Positions 50,904-58,952 are shown, numbered from the stretch's first letter. The stretch: DNA of 64,000 bases from Streptomyces hundungensis (GCF_003627815.1 NZ_CP032698.1:2480001-2544000), one strand, 5' to 3'. Numbers and translations: made by a program. The notes: generated from the letters alone by a model not told the origin.

Positions 50904-51120
50904 GCGTCACCCGCGTCACCACGGCCTCCCACACGGCCCCTGACCAGCCACAACATCGATGACGCAGACCGCCAAATCCTGCGTCATCGTGCGTCACCTG
51001 CGTCACCGGCGCGTCACCCGATGACGGAAGGCTGCGTCACCGATGACGCAGACCCCGAACCCCTGCGTCACCCAAAACCGCAGGTCAACGGCCCAGGTGA
51101 CGCGGATGACGCGATGACGC
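50904..51120. other. Iteron array, candidate replication origin of the AICE
   Basis: Thirteen exact GCGTCA hexamers occur in 217 bases: eight on the plus strand (starts 50904, 50913, 50981, 50991, 51000, 51011, 51034, 51065) and five as TGACGC (50960, 51044, 51098, 51107, 51115). Many are extended to TGCGTCACC or GATGACGCA, and neighbours are often 8-11 bases apart, one helical turn. Chance would give about 0.14. It lies between the helicase gene and xis in a 455-base gap with no gene; a locally A/T-rich stretch (50862-50900) flanks it. Binding sites for the replication proteins are the natural reading; Xis binding is the alternative. Confidence 0.7.
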
Positions 51121-51174
51121 AGAAATCCCCGCCTCGGACAGCACAGGCACCCCACCCCGAAGGAGGCACCCGAC

Positions 51175-51408
51175 ATGCGCCCGCCACCGGCCGTCGCCGA
51201 CACCCTCCGCAACGGCATCCCGGACCGCTACCTCACCCCCGAAGACCTCGCCGTGATCTTCAAAGTGCCCCTCGAAACCGTCTACGCCTGGCGCAAGACG
51301 CGCACCGGCCCGCCCGGATTCCGCATCGGCAAGCACGTCCGCTACGACCCCGCCGAAGTACTCGCCTACGTAGCCGGGCGCAAGGACGCCGACCGCGCCG
51401 CAGCCTGA
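51175..51408 (+). CDS. xis: Excisionase, MerR-like helix-turn-helix
   Basis: A 77-residue protein, ATG at 51175 after GGAGG. The core YLTPEDLAVIFKVPLETVYAWRKTRTGPPGFRIGKHVRYDPAEVLAYV is the winged helix of DNA-binding excisionases. It bends attachment-site DNA so that the integrase can excise the element. It lies 75 bases upstream of int, the standard AICE order, and three GATGACGC iterons stand 55-77 bases before its start. Confidence 0.9.
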   Translation: MRPPPAVADTLRNGIPDRYLTPEDLAVIFKVPLETVYAWRKTRTGPPGFRIGKHVRYDPAEVLAYVAGRKDADRAAA

Positions 51409-51483
51409 CCCAACACCCCGCCAACACCCCAGGGGGGCCACGTCGTGGCCCTCCCTTCGCCATCCCGAAGGGAAGCGCGTTTC

Positions 51484-52710
51484 ATGGCAGGCCACATCCA
51501 AGACCGCTGGTACAAGACCGAGATCGGTCCCGATGGCAAGTCCCGTCAGATCAAGTCCGACCGCTACGGCCTCGGGCTCCGCTACCGGGCCCGGTACATC
51601 GGGCCCGACGGAACCGAAAGGTCCAAGAGCTTCCCAGACAAGCAGAAGCGGCTTGCCGAGAAGTGGCTCGCCAACATCGAGGCCGACATGTCCCGGGGGC
51701 AGTACATCGACCCAAGGGCCGGCCGGATCACCTTCCAGAGCTACGCCACGAAGTGGTTGGCGGGACAGGCATCGGCCCTGTCCAGTCAGATCGAGATCGA
51801 GCGACGCCTCAGGCTGCATGCGTTCCCGCTGATCGGCTCTCGCCCGCTCGATTCGTTCCGACCCCAGCACATCCGGGAGTTGCTCGGCGCGTTGGAGGCC
51901 AGCTCCATCAGCAACTCGTACGCGCGGAACATCTACAGCGACGTTCGGGCGGTTCTCTCCGCCGCCGTGGATGATGAACTGCTCCCCCGCAACCCCTGTG
52001 CGGTGAAGTCGGTTCGGCCTCCGACGAGCGAGCCTCGGAGGGTCATCCCCTGGAACCCCGAGCAGGTGCGTGCCGTGCGCGCTGCCCTCGCGGACCGGTA
52101 CCGGGCTATGGCGGATATCGGGGCGGGGTGCGGTCTCCGCCAGGGTGAGATCGTCGGTCTCGCTGAGGACGCGGTCGATGTGGAGGGCGGAGTACTGCGT
52201 GTCGTACGTCAGGTGAAGCTCATCCGGGGTACCGCCGTGTTCGCTCCGCCCAAGTGCGACAAGGAACGGGACGTGCCGCTGCCCGCCTACGTGGCTGGCT
52301 CGCTGCTTGAGCACATGGCCACGATCAAGCCCGTGGAAATCACCCTGCCGTGGCGGAAGCCGGACGGCCCCAAGGTGACGGCACGCCTCCTGTTCACCAA
52401 CCGAGCGCACGGCGTGGTCTGGCGCAGCAACTTCAACATTCAGGAGTGGAAGCCGGCGCTTGCGGCGGCCGGGATCATCCCGGAACCCCAAGAGGGCGGT
52501 TCTTACGCCTCAGCACGAGAGCACGGGATGCATGCACTCAGGCACTTCTACGCATCCTTGCTCTTGGACGCTGGCGAAAGCATCAAGGCGGTGAGCCAGT
52601 ACCTGGGGCACTCCGACCCGGCGCTGACGCTCCGGGTGTACGCGCACCTGATGCCGCTAAGCCGCGAGCGTACGCGGAGAGCCATCGACGCTGCCCTCAG
52701 CTTCGAATGA
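51484..52710 (+). CDS. int: Tyrosine site-specific integrase
   Basis: A 408-residue integrase, ATG at 51484 after AAGGGAAG. The N-terminal part has an arm-binding domain (1-80) and a SAM-like core-binding domain (about 82-170); the catalytic domain carries R219 (GCGLRQGE), H350-x2-R353 (HALRHFY), H376 (LGHSD) and nucleophile Y386 (LRVYAHL). All catalytic residues are present. It recombines the 42-bp core in the 5' end of rlmN. Position next to xis but 1.2 kb from attR is unusual, because cargo genes lie between int and the end. Confidence 0.95.
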   Translation: MAGHIQDRWYKTEIGPDGKSRQIKSDRYGLGLRYRARYIGPDGTERSKSFPDKQKRLAEKWLANIEADMSRGQYIDPRAGRITFQSYATKWLAGQASALSSQIEIERRLRLHAFPLIGSRPLDSFRPQHIRELLGALEASSISNSYARNIYSDVRAVLSAAVDDELLPRNPCAVKSVRPPTSEPRRVIPWNPEQVRAVRAALADRYRAMADIGAGCGLRQGEIVGLAEDAVDVEGGVLRVVRQVKLIRGTAVFAPPKCDKERDVPLPAYVAGSLLEHMATIKPVEITLPWRKPDGPKVTARLLFTNRAHGVVWRSNFNIQEWKPALAAAGIIPEPQEGGSYASAREHGMHALRHFYASLLLDAGESIKAVSQYLGHSDPALTLRVYAHLMPLSRERTRRAIDAALSFE

Positions 52711-52791
52711 CCGCTTCGATGGGTGGGCGACGACCTGTGAGGTCGTCGCCCACCCATCGAACAGCGATACCAGCGTGTACCTAACCGCTGG

Positions 52792-53022
52792 TCACACGAT
52801 GTGAACACGCTCTTCCTTCTCGTCTGGACCACGGAGGAGAACGACTTTCCCCTCCCTCCTGCGCTCCTCAAGGAAGGCATAAATCTGGACTGCCCTGTTG
52901 ATCACATCGGCCTTGTTCAGTCCTGTCGCCTCAACTAGCTCGTCCACGGCTTGTACCGCCGGGGGTACGAGGGTCACCGAGTATCGCGCGCTCTTGGGCT
53001 GCTCACCCTTGGCGGACGCCAT
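52792..53022 (-). CDS. Ribbon-helix-helix-like regulator
   Basis: A 76-residue protein. I chose the ATG at 53022, with AGAGAGG upstream; an in-frame GTG at 53028 is possible. ARYSVTLVPPAVQAVDELVEATGLNKADVINRAVQIYAFLEERRREGK has the strand-helix-helix pattern of RHH/CopG-type DNA-binding proteins, with an acidic tail (GPDEKEERVHIV). It is divergent from a small module whose promoter is covered by long palindromes 89-127 bases upstream, so it is a candidate repressor of itself and of that module. Confidence 0.75.
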   Translation of the reverse strand: MASAKGEQPKSARYSVTLVPPAVQAVDELVEATGLNKADVINRAVQIYAFLEERRREGKVVLLRGPDEKEERVHIV

Positions 53023-53110
53023 ACGCACACCTCTCTCTGGTCGCTCTCAATCTGATCTTAGTTGCCATCATGCACCTCATCTGCATCTGGCACAGAGGGG
53101 TCATGCACCC

Positions 53111-53156
53111 AGGATGTCACATCCTGGTGCGTTTACGCACCAGGATGTGCTACGGT
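53111..53156 (+). promoter_or_regulatory. Palindromic operator over a promoter in the cargo module
   Basis: A perfect 32-base palindrome (53118-53149) with 15-base arms, CACATCCTGGTGCGT and its complement, and a 2-base centre. It overlaps a shorter inverted repeat AGGATGT-C-ACATCCT (53111-53125), giving three AGGATGT half-sites. A TACGGT hexamer (53151-53156) fits a Streptomyces -10 directly after the palindrome, so a bound protein would cover the -35. No T run follows, which argues against a terminator. Confidence 0.65.
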
Positions 53157-53202
53157 AATAACGCTGGCCCCACTGGGGGGTCAGCACCGACAAAGGAGCG
53201 AA

Positions 53203-53250
53203 ATGCCAAACCTTCATCTGCTAGTCGACCCACAGACGGCTCTGAGGTAA
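53203..53250 (+). CDS. Tiny leader ORF (15 residues)
   Basis: ATG at 53203 is preceded by AAAGGAGCGAA, the best ribosome-binding site in the cargo module, and encodes MPNLHLLVDPQTALR then TAA. It starts about 47 bases after the -10-like hexamer. A hairpin-rich stretch follows (53252-53302, including GCCGAC/GTCGGC and CCCGGCG/CGCCGGG arms). This is the arrangement of a translated leader in attenuation, though it could be a peptide in its own right. Confidence 0.4.
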   Translation: MPNLHLLVDPQTALR

Positions 53251-53327
53251 CGCCCGGCGGGGCGATGCCGACTGTGGTCGGCACCGCCGTTCGCCGGGGT
53301 TGAATCGGCGCGGGAGGGGGTGAAGTC

Positions 53328-53363
53328 ATGACCACGAAATGGGCCTGGCCAGTTCCGACCTAG
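53328..53363 (+). CDS. Tiny Trp-rich ORF (11 residues)
   Basis: ATG at 53328 has GGAGGGGGTG upstream and encodes MTTKWAWPVPT then TAG. Two tryptophans in eleven residues are unusual. It lies between the leader hairpin and the membrane-protein gene. Whether it is a real peptide cannot be judged from one sequence. Confidence 0.3.
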   Translation: MTTKWAWPVPT

Positions 53364-53407
53364 TCAAGGCGTCTAGGTACAGCGAACTGGGCCCGAAAGG
53401 CCCCATA

Positions 53408-53737
53408 ATGAGCATTAAGGACCTGTTTTTCCGCCACGGCCGCGAGACCGCCACGGTTGCCCTTGAGGAGCCCACTACGGCGGCTTTCGTCAAGATCACT
53501 ACTCCGGCTGGCCCGACGGGCGAGATCCACGTGCCCGGTAAGGAAGCAAGCCGTTTGATGGAGACCACCGAGTTCATCTTCGGAATCGGTGGAACGGTGA
53601 CCGGCCCCTACCTGATGGCCAAGGCCCTGGAGCTGGGCGATGCTACCCCCTGGGGGGTATACACCGCACTGCTCGTACTGGGGGCGCTCCTGCCGGCGGC
53701 ATGTTACTGGCTGTCGACCCGTCGGCGCCGGGTCTAA
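53408..53737 (+). CDS. Small two-span membrane protein, unknown function
   Basis: A 109-residue protein, ATG at 53408. The first 55 residues are soluble (SIKDLFFRHGRETATVALEEPTTAAFVKITT..GEIHVPGKEA); two membrane spans follow at about 55-74 and 83-101, and the protein ends STRRRRV, a positively charged cytoplasmic anchor. I do not recognise the family. Position next to attR, under a palindromic operator and beside an RHH gene, suggests cargo such as exclusion, toxin or phage-defence function, but nothing in the sequence proves it. Confidence 0.6.
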   Translation: MSIKDLFFRHGRETATVALEEPTTAAFVKITTPAGPTGEIHVPGKEASRLMETTEFIFGIGGTVTGPYLMAKALELGDATPWGVYTALLVLGALLPAACYWLSTRRRRV

Positions 53738-53759
53738 CCCCTCTCCGCCATCTCTCCTT

Positions 53760-53793
53760 GAAGCCCTCCCCAACGCAGTTCGGAGAGGGCTTC
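53760..53793 (+). terminator. Terminator after the cargo membrane protein
   Basis: A 9-bp stem GAAGCCCTC/GAGGGCTTC (53760-53768 with 53785-53793) with a 16-base loop, 23 bases after the stop codon. Confidence 0.6.
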
Positions 53794-53826
53794 TAGGCTG
53801 TCTACGCGCACATACGGCTCGTCCTC

Positions 53827-53844
53827 ACGGCCCCGGGACGGCCC
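53827..53844. promoter_or_regulatory. Candidate integrase/excisionase arm sites, right
   Basis: ACGGCCC at 53827-53833 and 53838-53844, 11 bases apart, 72 bases inside attR. They match the pair and spacing found inside attL at 39108-39125, and both pairs are about the same distance from their core. Confidence 0.5.
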
Positions 53845-53894
53845 AGGGCGAGCTGAGGCTGCCGCTTATGAGGGTAGAGCCGCAGGTAGATGGC

Positions 53895-53936
53895 CTACGC
53901 CCCATCAAAGATGAACAGTTCTCCGGGCTTGGGCAT
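53895..53936 (-). pseudogene. Decoy rlmN start: 13-codon remnant at attR
   Basis: attR keeps a second copy of the rlmN ribosome-binding site and start codon behind cdsA. Translation would give MPKPGELFIFDGA and then TAG: the first seven residues equal RlmN, the rest is element DNA. It marks where rlmN began before integration. Confidence 0.75.
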
Positions 53937-53958
53937 GGTTCCTCAAGTGTCTCAGACG
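53917..53958. repeat. attR: right 42-bp attachment repeat
   Basis: Identical to attL. It lies 9 bases from the cdsA terminator hairpin, so it marks the native junction of cdsA and rlmN. Confidence 0.95.
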
Positions 53959-53966
53959 TACGGAAA

Positions 53967-53997
53967 AGGGCTCGCCGTCCTGTGGACGACGAGCCCT
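53967..53997 (-). terminator. Terminator after cdsA
   Basis: A 14-bp stem with one mismatch (53967-53980 with 53984-53997) and a 3-base loop, followed on the minus strand by TTTTCC. It lies 30 bases after the cdsA stop codon and only 31 bases before the old rlmN start codon, so rlmN was probably transcribed by partial read-through or a promoter overlapping the hairpin. Confidence 0.75.
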
Positions 53998-54026
53998 CAC
54001 CCGGCAAAGCGATACAAAAACGCAGG

Positions 54027-55136
54027 TCAGCCGGTCCCTACGAACACCGCCATCAGCAGCCACACCACCGGAGCCGTCGGCAGCAGGGAGTCCAGGCGGT
54101 CCATGATGCCGCCGTGGCCCGGCAGCAGCGTGCCCATGTCCTTGATGCCCAGGTCCCGCTTGATCATCGACTCGCCGAGGTCGCCGAGCGTGGCGCTGGC
54201 CGCGACCGCCAGACCCAGGAGCAGGCCCTGCCACCAGCTGCCGTCGTCGATCAGGAACTGCATGCACAGTGCGCCCGCCACCATCGCGAACGACACCGCG
54301 CCGAACAGTCCCTCGCGGGTCTTGCCGGGGCTGATGCGCGGCGCGAGCTTGTGCTTGCCGAAGCGCCAGCCGATCGCGTACGCCCCCGTGTCGCTGACCA
54401 CGGTCAGCAGCAGGAAGGTCAGCACCCGCCAGGGCCCGTCGTCCGCGGTGAGCAGCAGCGCGACGAACGTGGCGAGGAAGGGCACGTAGAACGCGGCGAA
54501 CACGCCCGCCGTGACGTCCCGCAGATAGTTCTCCGGCGGTTCGGTCATCCGCCACACCAGCACCGCGAGCGAGGTCAGCGCCATCGCCACCCAGGCGCCC
54601 TCGGCGCCCCTGACGTACCCGGCGACGACCATCGCCGCGCCGCCCACGGCGAGCGGCACCAACGGCGCCTTGATCTGCTTGCGTTCCTGGAGGCGGCTCG
54701 TCAGCTCCCACAGGCCGACGACCACCGCGACCGCGATGACCCCGACGAACACGGCCTTCACGACGAACAGCGACGCGAGGACGAGCGCGCCGAGGCCCAC
54801 CCCGACCCCTATGGCGGACCGCAGGTCACGGCCCGCCTTCTTCTTCTCCGGCTGGGCGGGCACGGGGGGCACGGGCGGAGGGCTTGCCATGGGCTCCTGC
54901 GGCGTCTCGTCGCGGAAGTAGGGGCCGCCCGGCAGGGCGGCCCCCAGGTCACGTTCATCGCGGACTTCGACGTCTTCGCGGGTGTCGGGCACGACCGGCA
55001 TCGGCTGTGTCCGCGACACGGGCGGGGCGTCATACGCATCGTATGCAGGCCCCGCCGGGAACGCCCCCTGGGAAGGCCCCTCGGGGGTTCCCCAGAATTC
55101 GGGTCTCGGCGGAGCCCCCCAGGAAGAGTCGTTCAT
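54027..55136 (-). CDS. cdsA: Phosphatidate cytidylyltransferase
   Basis: A 369-residue integral membrane enzyme making CDP-diacylglycerol from phosphatidate and CTP. About 125 polar, acidic N-terminal residues precede eight or so membrane spans. The C-terminal signature is GDLGESMIKRDLGIKDMGTLLPGHGGIMDRLDS, the CDP-alcohol metal and substrate site. The ATG at 55136 shares a base with the frr stop (TGATG). The long acidic N-terminus is typical for actinobacteria. Confidence 0.95.
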   Translation of the reverse strand: MNDSSWGAPPRPEFWGTPEGPSQGAFPAGPAYDAYDAPPVSRTQPMPVVPDTREDVEVRDERDLGAALPGGPYFRDETPQEPMASPPPVPPVPAQPEKKKAGRDLRSAIGVGVGLGALVLASLFVVKAVFVGVIAVAVVVGLWELTSRLQERKQIKAPLVPLAVGGAAMVVAGYVRGAEGAWVAMALTSLAVLVWRMTEPPENYLRDVTAGVFAAFYVPFLATFVALLLTADDGPWRVLTFLLLTVVSDTGAYAIGWRFGKHKLAPRISPGKTREGLFGAVSFAMVAGALCMQFLIDDGSWWQGLLLGLAVAASATLGDLGESMIKRDLGIKDMGTLLPGHGGIMDRLDSLLPTAPVVWLLMAVFVGTG

Positions 55137-55693
55137 CAGACCTCGAGCAGCTCGGCTTCCTTGTGCTTGAGCAGCTCGTCGACCTGCGCCACGTACTTGG
55201 CGGTGGTGTCGTCGAGCTCCTTCTCCGCACGGCGGACCTCGTCCTCGCCGGACTCCTTGTCCTTGACGAGCTTGTCGAGGGCGTCCTTGGCCTTGCGGCG
55301 CACGGCGCGGATCGACACCTTGGAGTCCTCGGCCTTGGTGCGCGCGACCTTGATGTAGTCCTTGCGGCGCTCCTCGGTCAGCTCCGGGAAGTTCACGCGG
55401 ATGATGCTGCCGTCGTTGCTGGGGTTGACGCCCAGGTCCGAGTCGCGGATGGCCTGCTCGATGTTGCGCAGCGCGCTCTTGTCGAACGGGGTCACGACCG
55501 CCATGCGCGGCTCCGGCACGGAGAACGACGCGAGCTGGTTGATCGGCGTCAGCGCCCCGTAGTAGTCCGCCACGATCTTGTTGAACATCGCCGGGTGCGC
55601 ACGCCCGGTGCGAATCGCGGCGAAGTCCTCCTTGGCCACGACGACGGCCTTCTCCATCTTCTCCTCGGCCTCGAGGAGGGTTTCTTCGATCAC
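55136..55693 (-). CDS. frr: Ribosome recycling factor
   Basis: A 185-residue protein, exactly the family length, from the GTG at 55693 ([17 protein letters not shown]) with AGGAG six bases upstream; an ATG at 55708 would add five residues without a site. [31 protein letters not shown] and the C-terminal coiled coil are conserved. RRF splits post-termination ribosomes together with EF-G. Confidence 0.97.
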   Translation of the reverse strand: MIEETLLEAEEKMEKAVVVAKEDFAAIRTGRAHPAMFNKIVADYYGALTPINQLASFSVPEPRMAVVTPFDKSALRNIEQAIRDSDLGVNPSNDGSIIRVNFPELTEERRKDYIKVARTKAEDSKVSIRAVRRKAKDALDKLVKDKESGEDEVRRAEKELDDTTAKYVAQVDELLKHKEAELLEV

Positions 55694-55816
55694 CACTTGC
55701 TCCTGCATGTCTTGGGTGGGCCGGGAGTGCTCAGGGCGACCTGAGCCTTGGGCCCTGGATAACCAGCGTCTTTCCCTGCACGGTGTCCGACCGGCAGGGG
55801 ATTGTCCATCCCCCGG

Positions 55817-56605
55817 TCAGGCCCGGGTGCCCTGGTCGCTCACGAGAGTGCCGATCTTCTCACCCTTGACGGCGCGCGCGATGTTGCCCGCCGTCAGGAG
55901 CTCGAAGACGAGGATCGGGAGGTTGTTGTCGCGGCACAGGGTGATCGCGGTCATGTCGGCGACCTTCAGGTCCCGGGTGATGACCTCGCCGTACTCCAGG
56001 GCGTCGAACTTCACCGCGTCGGGGTTGATCCGGGGGTCGGAGTCATAGACCCCGTCCACCCCGTTCTTGCCCATCAGCATGGCCTCGGCGTCGATCTCCA
56101 GGGCACGCTGGGCGGCGGTGGTGTCGGTCGAGAAGTACGGCATGCCCATGCCCGCGCCGAAGATGACGACGCGTCCCTTCTCCAGGTGGCGTACGGCCCG
56201 CAGCGGGATGTACGGCTCGGCGACCTGGCCCATCGTGATGGCGGTCTGGACGCGCGAGTCGATGCCCTCCTTCTCCAGGAAGTCCTGGAGGGCGAGGCAG
56301 TTCATCACCGTACCGAGCATGCCCATGTAGTCCGAGCGGGCCCGGTCCATGCCGCGCTGCTGGAGCTCGGCGCCCCGGAAGAAGTTGCCTCCGCCGATGA
56401 CGACGGCGATCTGCGCGCCGTCCCGGACGACGGCGGCGATCTCTCGGGCGATGTTGTGCACGACGTCGGGGTCGACACCGAGCGCCCCGCCTCCGGCGAA
56501 CGCCTCACCGGAAAGCTTCAGCATGAAGCGTCCGGCCACCTTGTCGTCATCGCGCTTGTGGTCGGCCGAGTGATCGGCCTTGGCGGCGTCCGCGCCCTGA
56601 TTCAT
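55817..56605 (-). CDS. pyrH: UMP kinase
   Basis: A 262-residue amino-acid-kinase-fold enzyme that phosphorylates UMP to [55 protein letters not shown] and the uridylate-contact [13 protein letters not shown] are present. I chose the ATG at 56605 after GAGGAG over a longer frame to 56671; the 25-residue acidic N-terminal extension is common in Streptomyces. A 123-base gap separates it from frr. Confidence 0.96.
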   Translation of the reverse strand: MNQGADAAKADHSADHKRDDDKVAGRFMLKLSGEAFAGGGALGVDPDVVHNIAREIAAVVRDGAQIAVVIGGGNFFRGAELQQRGMDRARSDYMGMLGTVMNCLALQDFLEKEGIDSRVQTAITMGQVAEPYIPLRAVRHLEKGRVVIFGAGMGMPYFSTDTTAAQRALEIDAEAMLMGKNGVDGVYDSDPRINPDAVKFDALEYGEVITRDLKVADMTAITLCRDNNLPILVFELLTAGNIARAVKGEKIGTLVSDQGTRA

Positions 56606-56633
56606 GGGGATCTCCTCGTGCACATACGAAGAA

Positions 56634-56676
56634 GGCCATTGCCGGTGGGTACTCGTAGTCCCTAGCGGCAATGGCC
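56634..56676 (-). terminator. Hairpin between tsf and pyrH
   Basis: An 11-bp perfect stem GGCCATTGCCG with its complement (56634-56644 and 56666-56676) and a 21-base loop, in the 157-base gap upstream of pyrH. It probably separates the rpsB-tsf unit from pyrH-frr-cdsA, partially. Confidence 0.6.
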
Positions 56677-56762
56677 TCCTCGTCAGATCTGCGGTCGTCC
56701 GTCGCGTGCGCGAACGACTGCCTCAGACCCTAGCGGGGTCTAGTGTCGAACGCCGAACGGAC

Positions 56763-57599
56763 TCAGATGCCGACCTTGATGCGCGAGAAGCGCTTCAGGG
56801 TGACACCGGCCTCCTTCAGAACCTGCTCGACGGACTTCTTGTTGTCCAGCGCGTACGGCTGGCCAAGGAGCGTGGCGTCCTTGAAGAAGCCGTTGACGCG
56901 ACCCTCGACGATCTTCGGGAGCGCGGCCTCGGGCTTGCCCTCGGCGCGGGTGGTCTCCTCGGCGACGCGACGCTCGGTCTCGACGACCTCGGCCGGAACG
57001 TCCTCACGGGTGAGGTACTTCGGCGCGAACGCGGCGATGTGCTGCGCGATGCCCTTGGCGACCTCGGCGTTCTCCTTGTCGAGCTCGACAAGGACACCGA
57101 TCTGCGGCGGCAGGTCAGGCATGGTGCGGTGCATGTACGCGGCCACGAAGCCACCCGTGAACTGCGCGAAGCGGTCCAGGACGATCTTCTCGCCGAGGTT
57201 GGCGTTGGCCTCGTCGACGAACGCCTGCACGGTCTTGCCGGCCTCGATCTCGGAGGCGAGCAGCGCGTCGATGTCGGCCGGGGAGGTGGCGGCGACGTGC
57301 TCGGCCAGCTTGGCGGCGACGGCCTGGAACTTGTCACCCTTGGCGACGAAGTCCGTCTCGCACTTCAGCTCGACCAGCACGCCGGACGTCTTGTCCTCGG
57401 AGATGACGGACACGACGGCGCCGTTCTCGGCAGAACGGCCCTCGCGCTTGGCGACGCCCTTCTGGCCCTTGATGCGCAGGGCCTCGACGGCCTTGTCGAC
57501 GTTGCCGTCGGCCTCGTCGAGGGCCTTCTTGCAGTCCATCATGCCGGCGCCGGTGAGCTCACGGAGCTTCTTGACGTCAGCGGCGGTGTAGTTCGCCAT
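56763..57599 (-). CDS. tsf: Translation elongation factor Ts
   Basis: A 278-residue guanine nucleotide exchange factor for EF-Tu. The N-terminal UBA-like part ([41 protein letters not shown]) contains the [12 protein letters not shown] motif that contacts EF-Tu. Full length and uninterrupted. Confidence 0.97.
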   Translation of the reverse strand: MANYTAADVKKLRELTGAGMMDCKKALDEADGNVDKAVEALRIKGQKGVAKREGRSAENGAVVSVISEDKTSGVLVELKCETDFVAKGDKFQAVAAKLAEHVAATSPADIDALLASEIEAGKTVQAFVDEANANLGEKIVLDRFAQFTGGFVAAYMHRTMPDLPPQIGVLVELDKENAEVAKGIAQHIAAFAPKYLTREDVPAEVVETERRVAEETTRAEGKPEAALPKIVEGRVNGFFKDATLLGQPYALDNKKSVEQVLKEAGVTLKRFSRIKVGI

Positions 57600-57660
57600 G
57601 AGTCTGTGTTTCTCTCTCGGAGTCTAGAAAGATCTACGAAGATCTGCGGGGCTACGGGTC

Positions 57661-57689
57661 GACGGCGGGGGCTTGTGGCCCCCGCCGTC
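57661..57689 (-). terminator. Hairpin between rpsB and tsf
   Basis: A 12-bp perfect stem (57661-57672 with 57678-57689), loop TTGTG, 32 bases after the rpsB stop. In other bacteria a partial terminator here sets the S2 to EF-Ts ratio. Confidence 0.75.
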
Positions 57690-57721
57690 AACTACCGAAC
57701 CTGTGGTTCCCGGTTAGGGGG

Positions 57722-58660
57722 TCAGGCCTGCTCGGCGTCCGCGGCCGGAGCCTCGGTGGCCTCGGCAGCCTCGGCGGCCGGAGCCTCGTCGGCGGCCTCG
57801 GCCGGCTTCTCGGCCTCGTCGGCCGGAGCGGCGTCGGCGGCGGGCGCCGCAGCCTCGGCGGACTCCTCGGAGTCGGCCTTCTTGTCACCCTCGAGCAGGT
57901 CGCGCTCCCACTCGGCGAGCGGCTCGCCGGCCGCCTTCTCGCCCGGCTTCGAGTCGCCCGTGGCCTGGCCGGAACGGGCGATGAGGCCCTCGGCGACGGC
58001 GTCGGCGATCACGCGGGTGAGCAGGGTGACGGAGCGGATCGCGTCGTCGTTGCCCGGGATCTTGTAGTCGACCTCGTCGGGGTCGCAGTTCGTGTCGAGG
58101 ATCGCGACGACCGGGATGTGGAGCTTGCGCGCCTCACCGACGGCGATGTGCTCCTTCTTGGTGTCGACGATCCAGACGGCGCTGGGAACCTTCGACATCT
58201 CACGGATACCACCGAGGGTCTTCTCCAGCTTGGCCTTCTCGCGCGAGAGGACCAGGAGCTCCTTCTTGGTGAGACCCGAGGCCGCGACGTCCTCGAAGTC
58301 GATCTGCTCGAGCTCCTTGAGGCGCTGGAGACGCTTGTAGACGGTGGAGAAGTTGGTCAGCATGCCGCCGAGCCAGCGCTGGTTGACGTAGGGCATGCCC
58401 ACGCGCGTCGCCTGCTCGGCGATGGCTTCCTGCGCCTGCTTCTTGGTGCCGACGAACATGATGGAGCCGCCGTGCGCGACGGTCTCCTTGACGAACTCGT
58501 AGGCGCGGTCGATGTACGACAGCGACTGGAGCAGGTCGATGATGTAGATGCCGTTGCGCTCCGTGAAGATGAAGCGCTTCATCTTCGGGTTCCAACGACG
58601 GGTCTGGTGACCGAAGTGGACGCCGCTCTCCAGCAGCTCCCGCATCGTGACGACGGCCAT
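57722..58660 (-). CDS. rpsB: 30S ribosomal protein S2
   Basis: A 312-residue S2 protein, start ATG at 58660 after AAGGAG. The core [22 protein letters not shown] and [26 protein letters not shown] are universal S2 signatures. The C-terminal 65 residues are an Ala/Glu/Asp-rich tail typical of Streptomyces and absent in E. coli. The 292-base upstream interval (58661-58952) must hold its promoter; a TACACT -10-like hexamer lies on the minus strand near 58842. Confidence 0.97.
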   Translation of the reverse strand: MAVVTMRELLESGVHFGHQTRRWNPKMKRFIFTERNGIYIIDLLQSLSYIDRAYEFVKETVAHGGSIMFVGTKKQAQEAIAEQATRVGMPYVNQRWLGGMLTNFSTVYKRLQRLKELEQIDFEDVAASGLTKKELLVLSREKAKLEKTLGGIREMSKVPSAVWIVDTKKEHIAVGEARKLHIPVVAILDTNCDPDEVDYKIPGNDDAIRSVTLLTRVIADAVAEGLIARSGQATGDSKPGEKAAGEPLAEWERDLLEGDKKADSEESAEAAAPAADAAPADEAEKPAEAADEAPAAEAAEATEAPAADAEQA

Positions 58661-58952
58661 GGCCGTACTCCTTGAGGTACTCGGTTACCGCGGCCGCCGG
58701 TCGGCTGCCGCGCCTGACGCCCCGGTACGCCATGCCCTGAACCCTGCGAGGGTTGAGGACCGAGAGGCGTGGCCGGCGATGGTGGTGAGACCGCCGGCGG
58801 GGCGTGCGAAGTCGATCCGGTCACCCGGATCGCCACAAGAAGTGTACGGGACCCGCACAGTGCCGGGTGACGGCGTTGTCCACAACCGCGCGGTCGTCCA
58901 CAGCCCGGCGCCAAGATCCCCACGCCGGGCCGCTCGGCGGGACCCTGGGCCC

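Larger units (their letters stand above)
38989..53958. mobile_element. Actinomycete integrative and conjugative element (AICE) in the 5' end of rlmN
   Basis: A 14,970-base element bounded by 42-bp perfect direct repeats. It has the full AICE set: tyrosine integrase and excisionase beside one end, a primase-polymerase and helicase for replication, an FtsK/TraB-type translocase for single-protein conjugation, small Spd-like membrane and zinc proteins, and regulators at the other end. The order resembles pSAM2-type elements, but with the integrase-proximal cargo outside int. GC content and codon use are like the host, so it is adapted to Streptomyces. All key genes look intact, so it may be mobile. 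Confidence 0.95.

Noticed and set aside
50904..51120. The GCGTCA repeats as a CRISPR array
   Set aside because: Repeat units are only 6-9 bases, occur in both orientations and have no spacers of uniform length.
53111..53149. The 32-base palindrome as a terminator of int or of the RHH gene
   Set aside because: No T run follows in either direction, it lies upstream of the RHH start, and a -10-like hexamer abuts it.
53640..55358. A 572-residue plus-strand frame spanning the attR junction
   Set aside because: It crosses attR, a terminator and the antisense strand of cdsA and frr, all well-supported features.
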